From a bacterium (GTDB taxonomy: Bacteria; Cyanobacteriota; Vampirovibrionia; Obscuribacterales; Obscuribacteraceae), in NCBI GenBank assembly GCA_016124935.1, contig WGMS01000001.1:1-64000 (forward strand): a stretch of DNA of 64,000 nt, in the 5' to 3' direction. The notes beneath the pieces were generated by a model that saw only the letters and a program-made list of their open reading frames with translations, searched no databases and had not been told where the DNA came from. The translations under genes and the position numbers were made by a program. Within the stretch, counting starts at the first letter, position 1, and every line of letters starts with the position of its first letter. Positions 1 through 8,827 of the stretch are shown here, piece by piece.

Positions 1-134
1 AGCGAGAGTTTTTTCACCACTTAATATCGTATTAGATACCACTCTTAAAATTCGGCGTCATCTCGTCAAATCTATCGGCCGAATCGATTTTCCTTAGCCG
101 GCCCTGACAACCAGCAGATTAAATGGACAGGCTC

Positions 135-944
135 CTAGGGAGAAAGCTCTCTGCCCATGAGCACGAAAGCGACGATCAGCATTATTACCCCGAAGCCTTT
201 TCTAAGCCAGCTATCACGAATCCGAAGCGCCACCGAACTGCCGATGAATGATCCGGCCACCGCCCCACCCATCATTGTAAGCATCAATGGTATGTTCACA
301 TGACCGAGCAAAAAGTGGGTTATGGTCCCGGGCATGGAGACCGTGGCAATCACCACCAGAGAAGTACCGAAAGCGGCTTTGATAGGCATTTTGAAAAAAT
401 AGAGCAGACAGGGGACCAGAATAAATCCACCGCCCACACCAAAAAAACCAGCCAGACAGCCGGCCATCAAACCTACCAGAATTTTAGTGCGTAGCGACCG
501 GTCCGGATTCTCTGCTTCGGCGCCACTCTCGCTCTCACCGTTGGAAGCTTCCCGCTTATCCATTATTTTCTTGCCGATGCCGAAGGTCAGATCTATTCCA
601 GACAAGACTACAAGGAGAGCAAATGAGAGCATCAACATCTTACCGTGCACCACTTTGGTGAGAGCCGCTCCGATAAGCACCCCCACCACCGCCGGTATCA
701 TCATGCCGGTGGAGACTTTTTTGTCTACTAAGCCCTTCCTCGTATAGTTCAGGGCGCCGCTGAGCGATGTCGGAATAATTAAAGCCATAGTGGTGCCAAT
801 GGCCATGTGAGGGCTGACCCCAAGAAACAATCTCAGTAATGGAGTGCAGACGATACCCCCGCCGATTCCAAAGGCGCCGGAAAAAATACCGGTGGCTAGA
901 CCAATGGCGACAGCTTCTAAGATAAAGTTAATAGAGAAGTTCAC
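135..944 (-). CDS. TauE/SafE-family anion/sulfite exporter-like permease
   Basis: A 269-aa polytopic membrane protein. Two glycine-rich segments (FGIGGGIVCTPLL near residue 26 and FFGVGGGFILVPCLL near residue 166) form the internal repeat typical of the TauE/SafE family, whose members move sulfite, sulfonates or related organic anions across the inner membrane. A short charged loop around residues 125-150 separates the halves. Translation appears to start at GTG (942-944), which overlaps the TGA of the upstream gene by 4 bp, so the two genes are probably translationally coupled. The substrate cannot be read from the sequence. Confidence 0.85.
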   Translation of the reverse strand: MNFSINFILEAVAIGLATGIFSGAFGIGGGIVCTPLLRLFLGVSPHMAIGTTMALIIPTSLSGALNYTRKGLVDKKVSTGMMIPAVVGVLIGAALTKVVHGKMLMLSFALLVVLSGIDLTFGIGKKIMDKREASNGESESGAEAENPDRSLRTKILVGLMAGCLAGFFGVGGGFILVPCLLYFFKMPIKAAFGTSLVVIATVSMPGTITHFLLGHVNIPLMLTMMGGAVAGSFIGSSVALRIRDSWLRKGFGVIMLIVAFVLMGRELSP

Positions 945-1498
945 ATGTAGTGAGAGATTACCCGTCCCAGTTCTGGATTATCGACGATCATCTGATCGAA
1001 GACGGGATTCTTGGAGAGAATTTCACTAATCTTCTTATCACGTCGAATCGCCCGGTAAATCCCTTCGGGATCTCGACTGATGACGTAGCGGGCATTAGGA
1101 TTGGCTGCCAGTCTTCTGGCCGCCCCTTTCCACTTTGTAATTCTTCGACATAAATAGGGGTCTGCTTCTGCGATTTCGGTGATGCGAGGGTGCCCCGCAA
1201 GGATCATAGCGGCCCTTCTGTGATTGTTGATCGCTTCGGAAATTTCCGGATTGGCTGCCACCATCTTGTCAAGCCAGTGATATTTGGCAAGTCTCTTTGC
1301 CAGCCGGCCGTCGCTGCGAACCCGTCCTAGAGTATCTACCTTCCAGTTGAGAAAAGAGGGTTCAACAGGCTCAGACTTGACCGCCACCACTTTTTTTACC
1401 GGCTTGAGCTGAATTTGCTCTTCTTCCTCGGCCAAGCCTGGACAAGAAAAGAATTGAAGAATAAGAAGCGGTGCCAGGACGGCAATATTTTTATGCAT
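941..1498 (-). CDS. Exported hypothetical protein with repeated NP-x-h motifs
   Basis: Not a recognised family. The frame is open from an ATG at 1543, but the ATG at 1498 gives a much better signal peptide (MHKNIAVLAPLLILQFFSC, cleavage likely near GLAEEE), so that start is preferred; neither start has a strong Shine-Dalgarno. After a charged Lys/Glu linker, the C-terminal 110 residues repeat a short unit of the form (N/H/D)P-x-x-x-x-x-I: ANPEISEAI, GHPRITEI, ADPYLCRRI, ANPNARYVI, RDPEGIYRAI, KNPVFDQMI, DNPELGRVI. These probably form short helices. It lies directly upstream of the TauE-type transporter and overlaps it, so it may be a periplasmic partner; that is inference. Confidence 0.65.
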   Translation of the reverse strand: MHKNIAVLAPLLILQFFSCPGLAEEEEQIQLKPVKKVVAVKSEPVEPSFLNWKVDTLGRVRSDGRLAKRLAKYHWLDKMVAANPEISEAINNHRRAAMILAGHPRITEIAEADPYLCRRITKWKGAARRLAANPNARYVISRDPEGIYRAIRRDKKISEILSKNPVFDQMIVDNPELGRVISHYM

Positions 1499-1713
1499 CA
1501 CTAAAGCTAATTCCAATCCCCGTTTCAATACCAAATATAACATGGTGCGATTAACCGGCGATGGTGGCGTCAGCCGGAGCGCTCTAGGAAAGACGATAAA
1601 TTAATGACCGGCATATGGATGTTATCTGAATCATATGTCTAAATGGTACGGATGCCGGCATTAAGACTTATAGTAGAATGTGATCAGTTTCCGAGGAGCA
1701 AAGCCAGCCGACG

Positions 1714-3474
1714 ATGTCCCAGCCCGGCAATAAGAGCGACAAAAGCGAGGTCCCGCCCGAAAGTACTAAAGGCGAGCAACCAGAGAAGCGGGCGCCTTTA
1801 TCCCTGAGCGACTTGATGTCGATCAAATCAGCCTCGGACAAGGCTGTTCGAGCCAATCTCAAAGAATTCCACGAGATCATTCAGGACCCCGGGCATGAAG
1901 CTGGTTCTAAAAGCCGTTTCGACGCGCGCAAAACCGCCGATATCAGCCGCCTGCTCAATGACAAAACCATCAAAAGAGAGATGGTGAGCGATCTAAGCAA
2001 AGACTCGAGTAAAGATTCGAGAGACTACCGCTGGACAGATACCAGAAACGTCAATGCCTCTTCCAATATAGGTCTCTTTCATCCAATCGGAATACGGCAG
2101 CACTTCAATCTTCGCGGTGTCGATGCGAGCAAAATCGAAAAGGATAAACAGTCCCCAGAGGCGAGCCGGCTGGTGGAGGATTTCTTAAAAAATACTATGG
2201 TGGATGACTTCGCCTTGAGCCCCCACGCTAAAAAAGATCTGGAAGAGACTACCCAGAGCCTGGCCGAAGCCGGCGGCAAAGAAGAGATTATCGCCGCCAG
2301 CATTCATCTGGCAAGATTATTGAGACATCTGCAATATCTGGAAGAGTCTAAAAAGGCGGTAATGCTAGCCATGGGGGTAGACCCGGATAATAAGCTGGCG
2401 AATCAGTTATTCAAGGAGTTGGAGAGGGTGCACCCGCAAGATATAGCCTTTTCACCGGTCAAAACAGTAAAAGCCCAGCTGAACAAGCGAGATCTGGCTA
2501 GAAGAATCGTAGAGTTGAGCCGTGGACGGGTCACCATCGTGGGGGACCTGCTTATCGACGAACTCCTGGAAGGAAAGCCGGAGCGAATATCGAGAGAAGC
2601 TCCGGTCTTGATTCTGGAACATGTGGAGACCTTGCACATTCCTGGCGGAGCTGCCAATACGGCGCACAACATTACCGCTCTGGGTGCGGTCTGCCATGCC
2701 ATCGGCGTCTCCGGCGATGATGAATACAAAGACAAGCTGGCCAAGATGCTGGAGAATCATGGCATAAGCCACGACCTGGTGGTGGATAGTTCACGGCCGA
2801 CCACCGTAAAGACAAGAATCCTCTCTAAATCTCACTCACTGATGCAACAGTTGCTGCGTCTCGATCGCATCTCCCACAGCCGCATCGCACCCGAGATCGA
2901 AGAGCAACTGGCTGCTAGAATCAAAAAATCCGCCGCGGATTATCATGCCGTCATCCTCTCGGATTACAGAGCCGGTGCCATTACCGATAGTGTCATCAAA
3001 GCCTGCCGCGAAGCGACAGCCGGCACAAAAACCATGCTGGTCGTGGATGCCCAGAATGGCTTTGAGCGCTTCGGTGGCTGTTCTTTGATCACGCCAAACC
3101 AGCCAGATACCGAAGCCGCAATAGGCTTTAAGATAGATTCACCGGAGAGACTCGCCGAAGCAGGCAGAAAGATGCTCGAAATCAGTGGAGCAGAATCGAT
3201 TTTGATTACCCGCGGCAGCGAAGGCATGGCTCTCTTTCAGAAAGGCGAGCCCCATATGGAATTGCCGGTATTTAATAAGAGCGAGGTTTTCGATGTGACC
3301 GGAGCCGGAGATACTGTGGTGGCGACCATGGCTCTTGCCCTTGTGACCGGTGCCAGCCCACTCGAGGCAATGGCTCTCGGCAATCTTGCCGCCGGCATTG
3401 TCGTGAAAAAATCCGGCACGGCGGTTACCAGCCAGAAAGAGATGCTGGATAACCTGGAGAATCTGGAACTTTAG
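1714..3474 (+). CDS. PfkB-family heptose-7-phosphate kinase-like protein (RfaE1/HldE kinase domain) with long N-terminal extension
   Basis: A 586-aa protein. The C-terminal part, from about residue 262, is a ribokinase/PfkB fold closest in pattern to D-glycero-beta-D-manno-heptose-7-phosphate kinase: VGDLLIDELLEG, RISREAPV, PGGAANTAHNI, LSDYRAGA, TPNQPDTEA and the ATP/anion-hole signature DVTGAGDTVVA. That enzyme acts in the ADP-heptose pathway for lipopolysaccharide core. The first 260 residues are charged and low-complexity, then weakly TPR-like (residues about 175-245), and are absent from ordinary RfaE1. No adenylyltransferase (RfaE2) domain follows. A GAGGAG box lies about 15 nt before the ATG. 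The 3' end overlaps the convergent gene by 4 bp. Substrate is inferred from motifs only. Confidence 0.75.
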   Translation: MSQPGNKSDKSEVPPESTKGEQPEKRAPLSLSDLMSIKSASDKAVRANLKEFHEIIQDPGHEAGSKSRFDARKTADISRLLNDKTIKREMVSDLSKDSSKDSRDYRWTDTRNVNASSNIGLFHPIGIRQHFNLRGVDASKIEKDKQSPEASRLVEDFLKNTMVDDFALSPHAKKDLEETTQSLAEAGGKEEIIAASIHLARLLRHLQYLEESKKAVMLAMGVDPDNKLANQLFKELERVHPQDIAFSPVKTVKAQLNKRDLARRIVELSRGRVTIVGDLLIDELLEGKPERISREAPVLILEHVETLHIPGGAANTAHNITALGAVCHAIGVSGDDEYKDKLAKMLENHGISHDLVVDSSRPTTVKTRILSKSHSLMQQLLRLDRISHSRIAPEIEEQLAARIKKSAADYHAVILSDYRAGAITDSVIKACREATAGTKTMLVVDAQNGFERFGGCSLITPNQPDTEAAIGFKIDSPERLAEAGRKMLEISGAESILITRGSEGMALFQKGEPHMELPVFNKSEVFDVTGAGDTVVATMALALVTGASPLEAMALGNLAAGIVVKKSGTAVTSQKEMLDNLENLEL

Positions 3475-3773
3475 GCTTTGTTATAGGCTTCGATCATACC
3501 GGCGTAGACGACGTCGTGACGGCCCGGGGTGGGAAGCGAGTCGATCAACTCTTTTTGCATGGACTCGGGCAGTTTGCCGAGGATCTTGCTGAAGTGCTCG
3601 ACCATATTCATAGCGGTCTGTTTAATGGTCTCTTCGTTTCGGTCGAGCAAGTCGGTGACGCTCATCTTTTCGCCGTCTTCCATCGGACCTTCCACCTGGT
3701 AGATTAATGCGTCGCCCACATGGTTGTTATAGAAATTGTCTGCCGCTTCCGGTCTGTATCCTTCAAAACTCAT
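3471..3773 (-). CDS. Hypothetical protein, 100 aa
   Basis: A small, soluble, acidic protein with no signal peptide or membrane segment. It begins MSFEGYRPEAADNFYNN and has a central helical stretch (TDLLDRNEETIKQTAMNMVEHFSKILGK is split by charged positions, suggesting an amphipathic helix). The ATG at 3773 is preceded by GGAGAT in the mRNA sense, a reasonable ribosome site. It is convergent with the heptose-kinase-like gene and overlaps its stop by 4 bp. I do not recognise the family; function unknown. Confidence 0.6.
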   Translation of the reverse strand: MSFEGYRPEAADNFYNNHVGDALIYQVEGPMEDGEKMSVTDLLDRNEETIKQTAMNMVEHFSKILGKLPESMQKELIDSLPTPGRHDVVYAGMIEAYNKA

Positions 3774-3991
3774 TTCAGTATCTCCTATTTCTGCCGTCGC
3801 CTCGGCGCTGTTTGGTTATGTGTAGTTCTATCGCGATTCGACAAGAATTTGACAAGGGTCCTACGTAGTTCCCGCACCGGTTCTCTTATCTAAGTGGGAA
3901 AATCACGTTCGACCCCGGCCATCACCGGATCTAGAATAAGAATGCGTCATGCCTCAAGGCATTCTATATATAAGTTGGCAGGAAAAAAATC

Positions 3992-4222
3992 ATGGGAACC
4001 ATAGTCTCTAATAATCTCGCCATAGGCGAGCTTCTAAAACTGGTATGCGAATACAGAACCGGGCTCTCCGGGCTTTCGGAGCTGGAGGGAGAGCTATTGA
4101 TCGAGACCTTGAAAGCCAGGGCTCTCAATGAGCTCGATTTTGGCCAGGAGCTCTCTTCCGGACCGGTGAAACTGGTCAAGCGGGTTACCGGCAATGTCTC
4201 TATATTCTTCGGAAAGATATAG
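3992..4222 (+). CDS. Hypothetical protein, 76 aa
   Basis: A short soluble protein with an AGGA box 9 nt before the ATG. Codon use (GAG/CTC/GGC-rich) resembles neighbouring genes, and the product looks protein-like, with a leucine-rich helical middle (LSELEGELLIETLKARAL). An equally long reading frame exists on the opposite strand but lacks a ribosome site. It precedes the DUF4330 gene by 91 bp on the same strand and may be co-transcribed. Family and function are not recognised. Confidence 0.5.
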   Translation: MGTIVSNNLAIGELLKLVCEYRTGLSGLSELEGELLIETLKARALNELDFGQELSSGPVKLVKRVTGNVSIFFGKI

Positions 4223-4313
4223 GCTATAGCGAATCTTCAATCATTTTCAAATTCAAAATCAAATGGTCGCCATTGAGTATGATCAGGCTTTGCAGCAGTA
4301 AAAGGCGATTGCG

Positions 4314-4814
4314 ATGAAATTGAGAAAGTTGAATCCCCTCGATCTGGCCTTCCTGGTCCTGTCCCTGATGGCCTTAGTGGGCTTTGGACTGGCTAAGGCA
4401 GGCTATGCCGGTGTCGACCAGGTCATCGAAGGGACCCATAAAGTAGATATATCGGTCTATCTGATCGGGCTCAAAACCCTGGATACAGAGATTTTCAAAG
4501 TAGGCGAGAAATCCGCCATCACCATCCGAAATCGGCCGGTGCATCCCCCCATGAGTATCGTCAAAGTTGACCACTGGGAGCATAAAGCATCCTTTCTGAA
4601 TAAAGATGGCACCGGCACGGTGGCCTTTCCAGACCCCGCCGTTCCCCATGCCCACGATTTCATAATCACGGTCCAGGATGAAGCCGATGCCACCAAAGAC
4701 GGCTTTGTTATCAGGGGAAACAAAGTAAAAATAGGCAATCTGGTCGAGTTGGAAGGCTTCAAATATCGCGCCCAGGGAGTTGTGGTCGATATCACCAAAT
4801 CGAACGGTAAGTAA
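4314..4814 (+). CDS. DUF4330 domain-containing membrane-anchored protein
   Basis: A 166-aa protein with one N-terminal membrane segment (DLAFLVLSLMALVGFGLA) followed by an exported beta-rich domain. The NPLDLAF start and the order of hydrophobic strands fit DUF4330, which is found mainly in cyanobacteria and their relatives and has no established function. Its TAA stop overlaps the ATG of the IctB/O-antigen-ligase-like gene (TAATG), so the two are very likely coupled. The pairing suggests a role at the cell envelope, but this is inference. Confidence 0.7.
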   Translation: MKLRKLNPLDLAFLVLSLMALVGFGLAKAGYAGVDQVIEGTHKVDISVYLIGLKTLDTEIFKVGEKSAITIRNRPVHPPMSIVKVDHWEHKASFLNKDGTGTVAFPDPAVPHAHDFIITVQDEADATKDGFVIRGNKVKIGNLVELEGFKYRAQGVVVDITKSNGK

Positions 4815-6283
4815 TGAGTTCTCCCATATCTCCTATACATAGGATCGCCAGGGTCTTCTCTTTCTACGAAAAGAATGAATGGTGGTGCGATAGCCTCAGG
4901 CAGTCCCTGCTGATTAAACCGGTGCTGGCTCTCACCGGTGCTATCCGGGCGGCGGCAGAAGCGAAAATCGGCATAAGCAAACTTGGCACTTTGCTGCAGA
5001 ACGCCAGCATGCTGGTCTCTGTTCTTCTTATTTTCTGCCTGGGCCTGCCCCAGTTCGCCAACGACAAGCTCGGTCTTGCCTTCATCTCTCTGGTGGGGCT
5101 CTTACTATGGCTCTCCGGATGGGTAATCGGGGGCAAAGAGCGACGCAAGCCTGATTTTGTAGACTTTCTAATCCTTCTTTATCTAGGTATGAATGTGGTA
5201 GCCACCTTCGCCTCTCACTATTTTGTGCCGAGTATCAAAGGTCTTGCAAAAGTAATCATATATATAGGTAGTTATTTTCTGTTCAGCGCCCTTTGTGCCC
5301 AGTCGAGAAAAAGAAGCAGTGTTCTCGTTGGCGCCGCTGCGCTTATCGGCATGGCTCTCTCTTTGCATGGCCTCTATCAGTTCAAGACCGGAGTTGAACC
5401 TTTAGCCACCTGGGAGGATCCTACTGTGGAGACCCAGGGCACCCGCATCTATTCTACGTTAGGCAATCCCAATCTTCTGGCCGGATTCTTGATTCCATTA
5501 GCGCCTCTCAGCCTCGGTCTGGCATCGACCTATCTGGTCGAGCGTAAATGGCTCTTTTCCGGTCTTTTCTACGGAGGCTTCGCCCTCATAAGCCTGGCTA
5601 CTGTTCTGACCGGTTCCCGGGGTGGCTATATCGCCATCGCCGCAGTGCTCGCAAGCTTTTTTCTACCGGCCCTATTATATGTATGGCGGCATAAACCACG
5701 ATCGAGACCATTCATGGTCGTTGCCCTGGTGGTGGCTCTGGCGCTGGGAGCCTTCGCGGTCACTAACGTGCCTGCCTTCAGCACCAGGCTCGAGTCTATT
5801 TTTGCCGGTCGGGAGCACTCTTCCAACTCTTACCGTTTGAATGTCTGGGAGTCTTCCTTCGAGATGTTCAAAGACAACTGGTGGTTCGGAACCGGCGTGG
5901 GCAACGAGACATTCCGCCTCGCCTATGGCCTCTATATGGTCTCGGGCTATGACGCCCTGGGAACTTATTGTGTCCCCCTGGAAGTGGCAGTGGAATGCGG
6001 TGTTGTCGGTCTTGCTCTTTTCCTACTTATAATCGCTGCTGTCTTGAGCAGGGCCCATATGAATTTCTGGCGGGTGGAGACCGGTCCTTACCGCTGGGTG
6101 ATTCTAGGATGTGCGGCGGCTATCTTTGGTTTGATGACCCATGGCCTTGTCGATACCGTTTTCTATCGCCCCCAGGTCCATTTCATCTTCTGGATGATAG
6201 TGGGAATTCTGACCATGGGATACTGCGGTGACCAGACGGCCAAAGACAGTCAGCCTGGGGCCTCCGAGATAAAACCAGATTAA
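4814..6283 (+). CDS. O-antigen ligase / IctB-like polytopic membrane protein
   Basis: A 489-aa integral membrane protein with roughly 11-12 hydrophobic segments and a large external loop (about residues 330-385) of the Wzy/WaaL type, containing FAGREHSSNSYRLNVW and GTGVGNETFRLAY. The N-terminal layout and the TLGNPNLLAGFLIPL segment resemble cyanobacterial IctB proteins, once described as bicarbonate transporters but belonging to the O-antigen ligase/polymerase superfamily. It is translationally coupled to the upstream DUF4330 gene. Envelope glycan ligation or polymerisation is as likely as any carbon-transport role, since nothing else in the window points to carbon fixation. Confidence 0.75.
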   Translation: MSSPISPIHRIARVFSFYEKNEWWCDSLRQSLLIKPVLALTGAIRAAAEAKIGISKLGTLLQNASMLVSVLLIFCLGLPQFANDKLGLAFISLVGLLLWLSGWVIGGKERRKPDFVDFLILLYLGMNVVATFASHYFVPSIKGLAKVIIYIGSYFLFSALCAQSRKRSSVLVGAAALIGMALSLHGLYQFKTGVEPLATWEDPTVETQGTRIYSTLGNPNLLAGFLIPLAPLSLGLASTYLVERKWLFSGLFYGGFALISLATVLTGSRGGYIAIAAVLASFFLPALLYVWRHKPRSRPFMVVALVVALALGAFAVTNVPAFSTRLESIFAGREHSSNSYRLNVWESSFEMFKDNWWFGTGVGNETFRLAYGLYMVSGYDALGTYCVPLEVAVECGVVGLALFLLIIAAVLSRAHMNFWRVETGPYRWVILGCAAAIFGLMTHGLVDTVFYRPQVHFIFWMIVGILTMGYCGDQTAKDSQPGASEIKPD

Positions 6284-6572
6284 TATTAACCCGGCTTAAT
6301 TAAACAGCGCTAATATTTAATCATCTGATTTACCTTCCCAAAAGCAATCCACAAGATTAAATATAGCCAGAAAGGCTCATATTTCTTGCGCTTTGGGTAT
6401 ATGAGAGAGAGGGCACGAAGAGGTCCAACCGACCTTGACAGCCCAGATAGATTAAACGATAATAATTAATATCTGTTTAATGTGCGAACTTAGTATCATC
6501 TCAATATTCATTTCGGACAAAAGATAGCTTGGTATCGCAAAGGCTGGACACACTGACGGAGGAAACAGCCAC
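6284..6572 (+). other. Intergenic leader of the TadG-like gene
   Basis: A 289-bp AT-rich spacer. It holds the sigma70-type promoter listed separately and a roughly 100-nt leader ending in a strong GGAGGAAA ribosome site before the ATG at 6573. No open frame or obvious riboswitch fold was seen. Confidence 0.5.
6435..6463 (+). promoter_or_regulatory. Sigma70-type promoter
   Basis: TTGACA (6435-6440), a 17-bp spacer, then GATAAT (6458-6463): a perfect -35 and a 5/6 -10 at optimal spacing. It is the best housekeeping promoter seen on the plus strand. Transcription would start near 6470 and read into the 711-aa TadG-like gene. Confidence 0.7.
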
Positions 6573-8708
6573 ATGAAACTAAACCGAAGGAGAGGGGCGA
6601 CGTTAGGATTGGTTGCGGTCTGCGTGTTCGTAGTCATCATCCTAGCCGTTGGCTTCTTTATCCTTGCGAAAATCATAGGAGGCGAGCGCGAAGTGACCAA
6701 TGCCACCGATGCCGGTGTATTGATTGTCGCTAGAAACGCAATGTCTCCTACGATCGTAGGGGTAGACTTCAGCTCGATAGGCGCCAGCGCATCCGATTTC
6801 ATCGGTCTTGACGAGGCAGTCACCGGTCTGGGAAGTACCGGTGGTAGAGCAAGCATGCAGAACATCAATAGAATAATCGCTCAATCACTTCTTGTTGCAT
6901 TGAACGCTCAACATATTGACACTGCAGAAGCTGCAACCCACGCCAAAACCATTGAAAGTACGGCTAAGCAAGTTGCCACTCAGCTTAGAAATAAACTGCA
7001 CAACACCAACACGCTCAACAGCCACTTCACCGATGTTGCTCAATCGAACAACACCAAGATGTGGCAGGGTAACAAAGTAAATCTGGTAGGCAACATAGCT
7101 TCCGCCTTCATGAGACAAGGTTATTCGACCAACGTCTATGTACATGCAGGCACCAGGCTCCCTGTCAGCCCGCCCAGCACATTGACCAACCAGAATACCG
7201 GCGCTGCCACCAGCAGCGATGGTAATTCTCCCTACATGGCCGGTTATGTGAACTGGAACGTTCCCTGCGGTAATGGTCAGTCGATCAGCATCGCCGGCGT
7301 TCCGATATTCCCGAAAACCCAGCCCCACATCGTAGATGTAGGCGAGTTCGACGGAGCCACCACCGACCCCATCGGCGGCAACTATCTGCCTCCGAACGCG
7401 TTCAAAGCTACATCCCAGGCCACTGAAGGTTCTTCCGGCACCACCGGTGGAGCGCTTGCCTGCGCCATAGTCGGCGTCCTCGACAGAGACTTCGCAGCAG
7501 CTATCCCCAGAGGTTACATAAGAATCAACAACGGCGAAGATGCCAACGCTCAGAACGCACCGCTGGCCGACCCGGTAGTTGACGGTACCAACGATATCTT
7601 CAACAACGAACTGTGGCCGCCTTCGGCAGTTAACGTAGCTTCCAACGGAACGAACACCATGTTCTCCACCAACGGTGCTCTGATGAGCAACTGGGAAGCT
7701 TACAACGCAGACACCACCGGTACCGTTCCGCAACCCGGAGTAGGCGGTATCTTTGTTGTCACCAATGACACTCAGGGCTACCGTGCTGCCACCGTCGATG
7801 ACCTGGCAGATAACACCAACCACCCTGACGTGACCAGCACCCCGGGCGTCGGCGCTCCCAGCGATTGCGACACCCACAACGGCTGGGACAAGCCCGAGTG
7901 CTTATTCAGCGCCTCCGGTCTCGTCCCCGGCAGCATGCCCTACGCTGCAGCGAATGCATACAACCGCTACAACGTAACCGCTCCTGCCGGAGCCAGCACC
8001 GATGGCTACACCAACATCGAATACATGAAAGCTGACCTGCTCAGACAACGTGCTAACGGTGCAAGGTGTGCCTCAGTAAATCCGCCCCCGTTGGCTTCCG
8101 GTATGAAGAAGTTCAACGTGAACGGATGCTACAACACACCTACTCACAATGTATCGTTCGGAACTGTGGATACTCCCAAAGCGTATCTCGACCAGATCTC
8201 GGACGGTGGAGCCAATGCTTGTGCCACCAATATCGTTGGCATCATTGCCGATAGGATGACCCAGGTCGACCCCAGCATCACCAGAGCCAAGGTTGAAGCC
8301 GCTCTGAATGATGCCAGCATGCCTCTGGCAATGGGTCAGACCCTTGTACTGTACTCGCCTGGACCTGGCAACGTAACCATGCAGCCCATCCCGGCAGGTA
8401 CCTACTTCAAACCGGCTCCGGCCAACTTGACGGATAATGATGGTCGTACCTCGACCCAGGTTATTCCTTGTGAAAACACCTACAGAATCGACACCACCAT
8501 CATCAACGCCAACAAAGGTCATGGTTCCGGTCCTGTCTGCCCGATAGGCGACGCCAACTACCACGAAGCTCCTTTCGTGCAAGACTCTCCTATCACCGCA
8601 GTAGATCGTGCTGTATGGACACCAGCTTCCGGTTTCAATAACCTGCTTGGTGACCTGAAGTTCGAAAACACAGCTCAGAACGGAGGCACATTCTGTAAGC
8701 CCAACTAA
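6573..8708 (+). CDS. TadE/TadG-like pilus-assembly family surface protein, 711 aa
   Basis: The N-terminus (RRGATLGLVAVCVFVVIIL, then a second charged segment and ATDAGVLIVARNA) matches the TadE/TadG-like N-terminal domain: a short basic cytoplasmic end, one long membrane helix and the aligned NA-A-DA repeat after it. The remaining 640 residues are predicted outside the membrane, rich in Asn, Thr, Ala, Gly and Pro, with scattered cysteines that may form disulfides (CGNGQ, CDTHNGW, CVIP-like pairs). No other tad/flp genes (ATPase, secretin, prepilin peptidase) are in the window, so this is an orphan. Strong promoter, strong GGAGG ribosome site and downstream terminator suggest abundant, monocistronic expression. 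Exact role unknown. Confidence 0.6.
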   Translation: MKLNRRRGATLGLVAVCVFVVIILAVGFFILAKIIGGEREVTNATDAGVLIVARNAMSPTIVGVDFSSIGASASDFIGLDEAVTGLGSTGGRASMQNINRIIAQSLLVALNAQHIDTAEAATHAKTIESTAKQVATQLRNKLHNTNTLNSHFTDVAQSNNTKMWQGNKVNLVGNIASAFMRQGYSTNVYVHAGTRLPVSPPSTLTNQNTGAATSSDGNSPYMAGYVNWNVPCGNGQSISIAGVPIFPKTQPHIVDVGEFDGATTDPIGGNYLPPNAFKATSQATEGSSGTTGGALACAIVGVLDRDFAAAIPRGYIRINNGEDANAQNAPLADPVVDGTNDIFNNELWPPSAVNVASNGTNTMFSTNGALMSNWEAYNADTTGTVPQPGVGGIFVVTNDTQGYRAATVDDLADNTNHPDVTSTPGVGAPSDCDTHNGWDKPECLFSASGLVPGSMPYAAANAYNRYNVTAPAGASTDGYTNIEYMKADLLRQRANGARCASVNPPPLASGMKKFNVNGCYNTPTHNVSFGTVDTPKAYLDQISDGGANACATNIVGIIADRMTQVDPSITRAKVEAALNDASMPLAMGQTLVLYSPGPGNVTMQPIPAGTYFKPAPANLTDNDGRTSTQVIPCENTYRIDTTIINANKGHGSGPVCPIGDANYHEAPFVQDSPITAVDRAVWTPASGFNNLLGDLKFENTAQNGGTFCKPN

Positions 8709-8727
8709 GTTCTGAAGACCAGACAGT

Positions 8728-8793
8728 AAAAAGTCCGCTCAACCGACCAAAATCCTTTCAAACGGGGTATGATGCAGGAAGAGCGGGCTTTTT
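8728..8793 (+). terminator. Rho-independent terminator after the TadG-like gene
   Basis: Left arm AAAAAGTCCGCTC (8728-8740) pairs with right arm GAGCGGGCTTTTT (8781-8793) with one G-U wobble. The loop is about 40 nt, and the right arm ends in a T run. It lies 20 nt after the stop codon. Confidence 0.65.
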
Positions 8794-8827
8794 ATTTGTC
8801 CATTTAAATTCCCTGGAGGATGTTTAT

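Noticed and set aside
1-134. Possible gene or terminator at the window start
   Set aside because: No open frame, hairpin with T run or recognisable RNA could be supported in these 134 bases.
3964-4194. 76-aa minus-strand open frame, same length as the plus-strand gene
   Set aside because: No ribosome site, Ser/Pro-rich shadow composition; the plus-strand frame has an AGGA box and neighbour-like codon use.
6885-7877. 330-aa open frame on the minus strand
   Set aside because: It is an antisense shadow of the TadG-like gene, which has promoter, ribosome site and terminator; the antisense product is Gly/Val-rich without recognisable domains.
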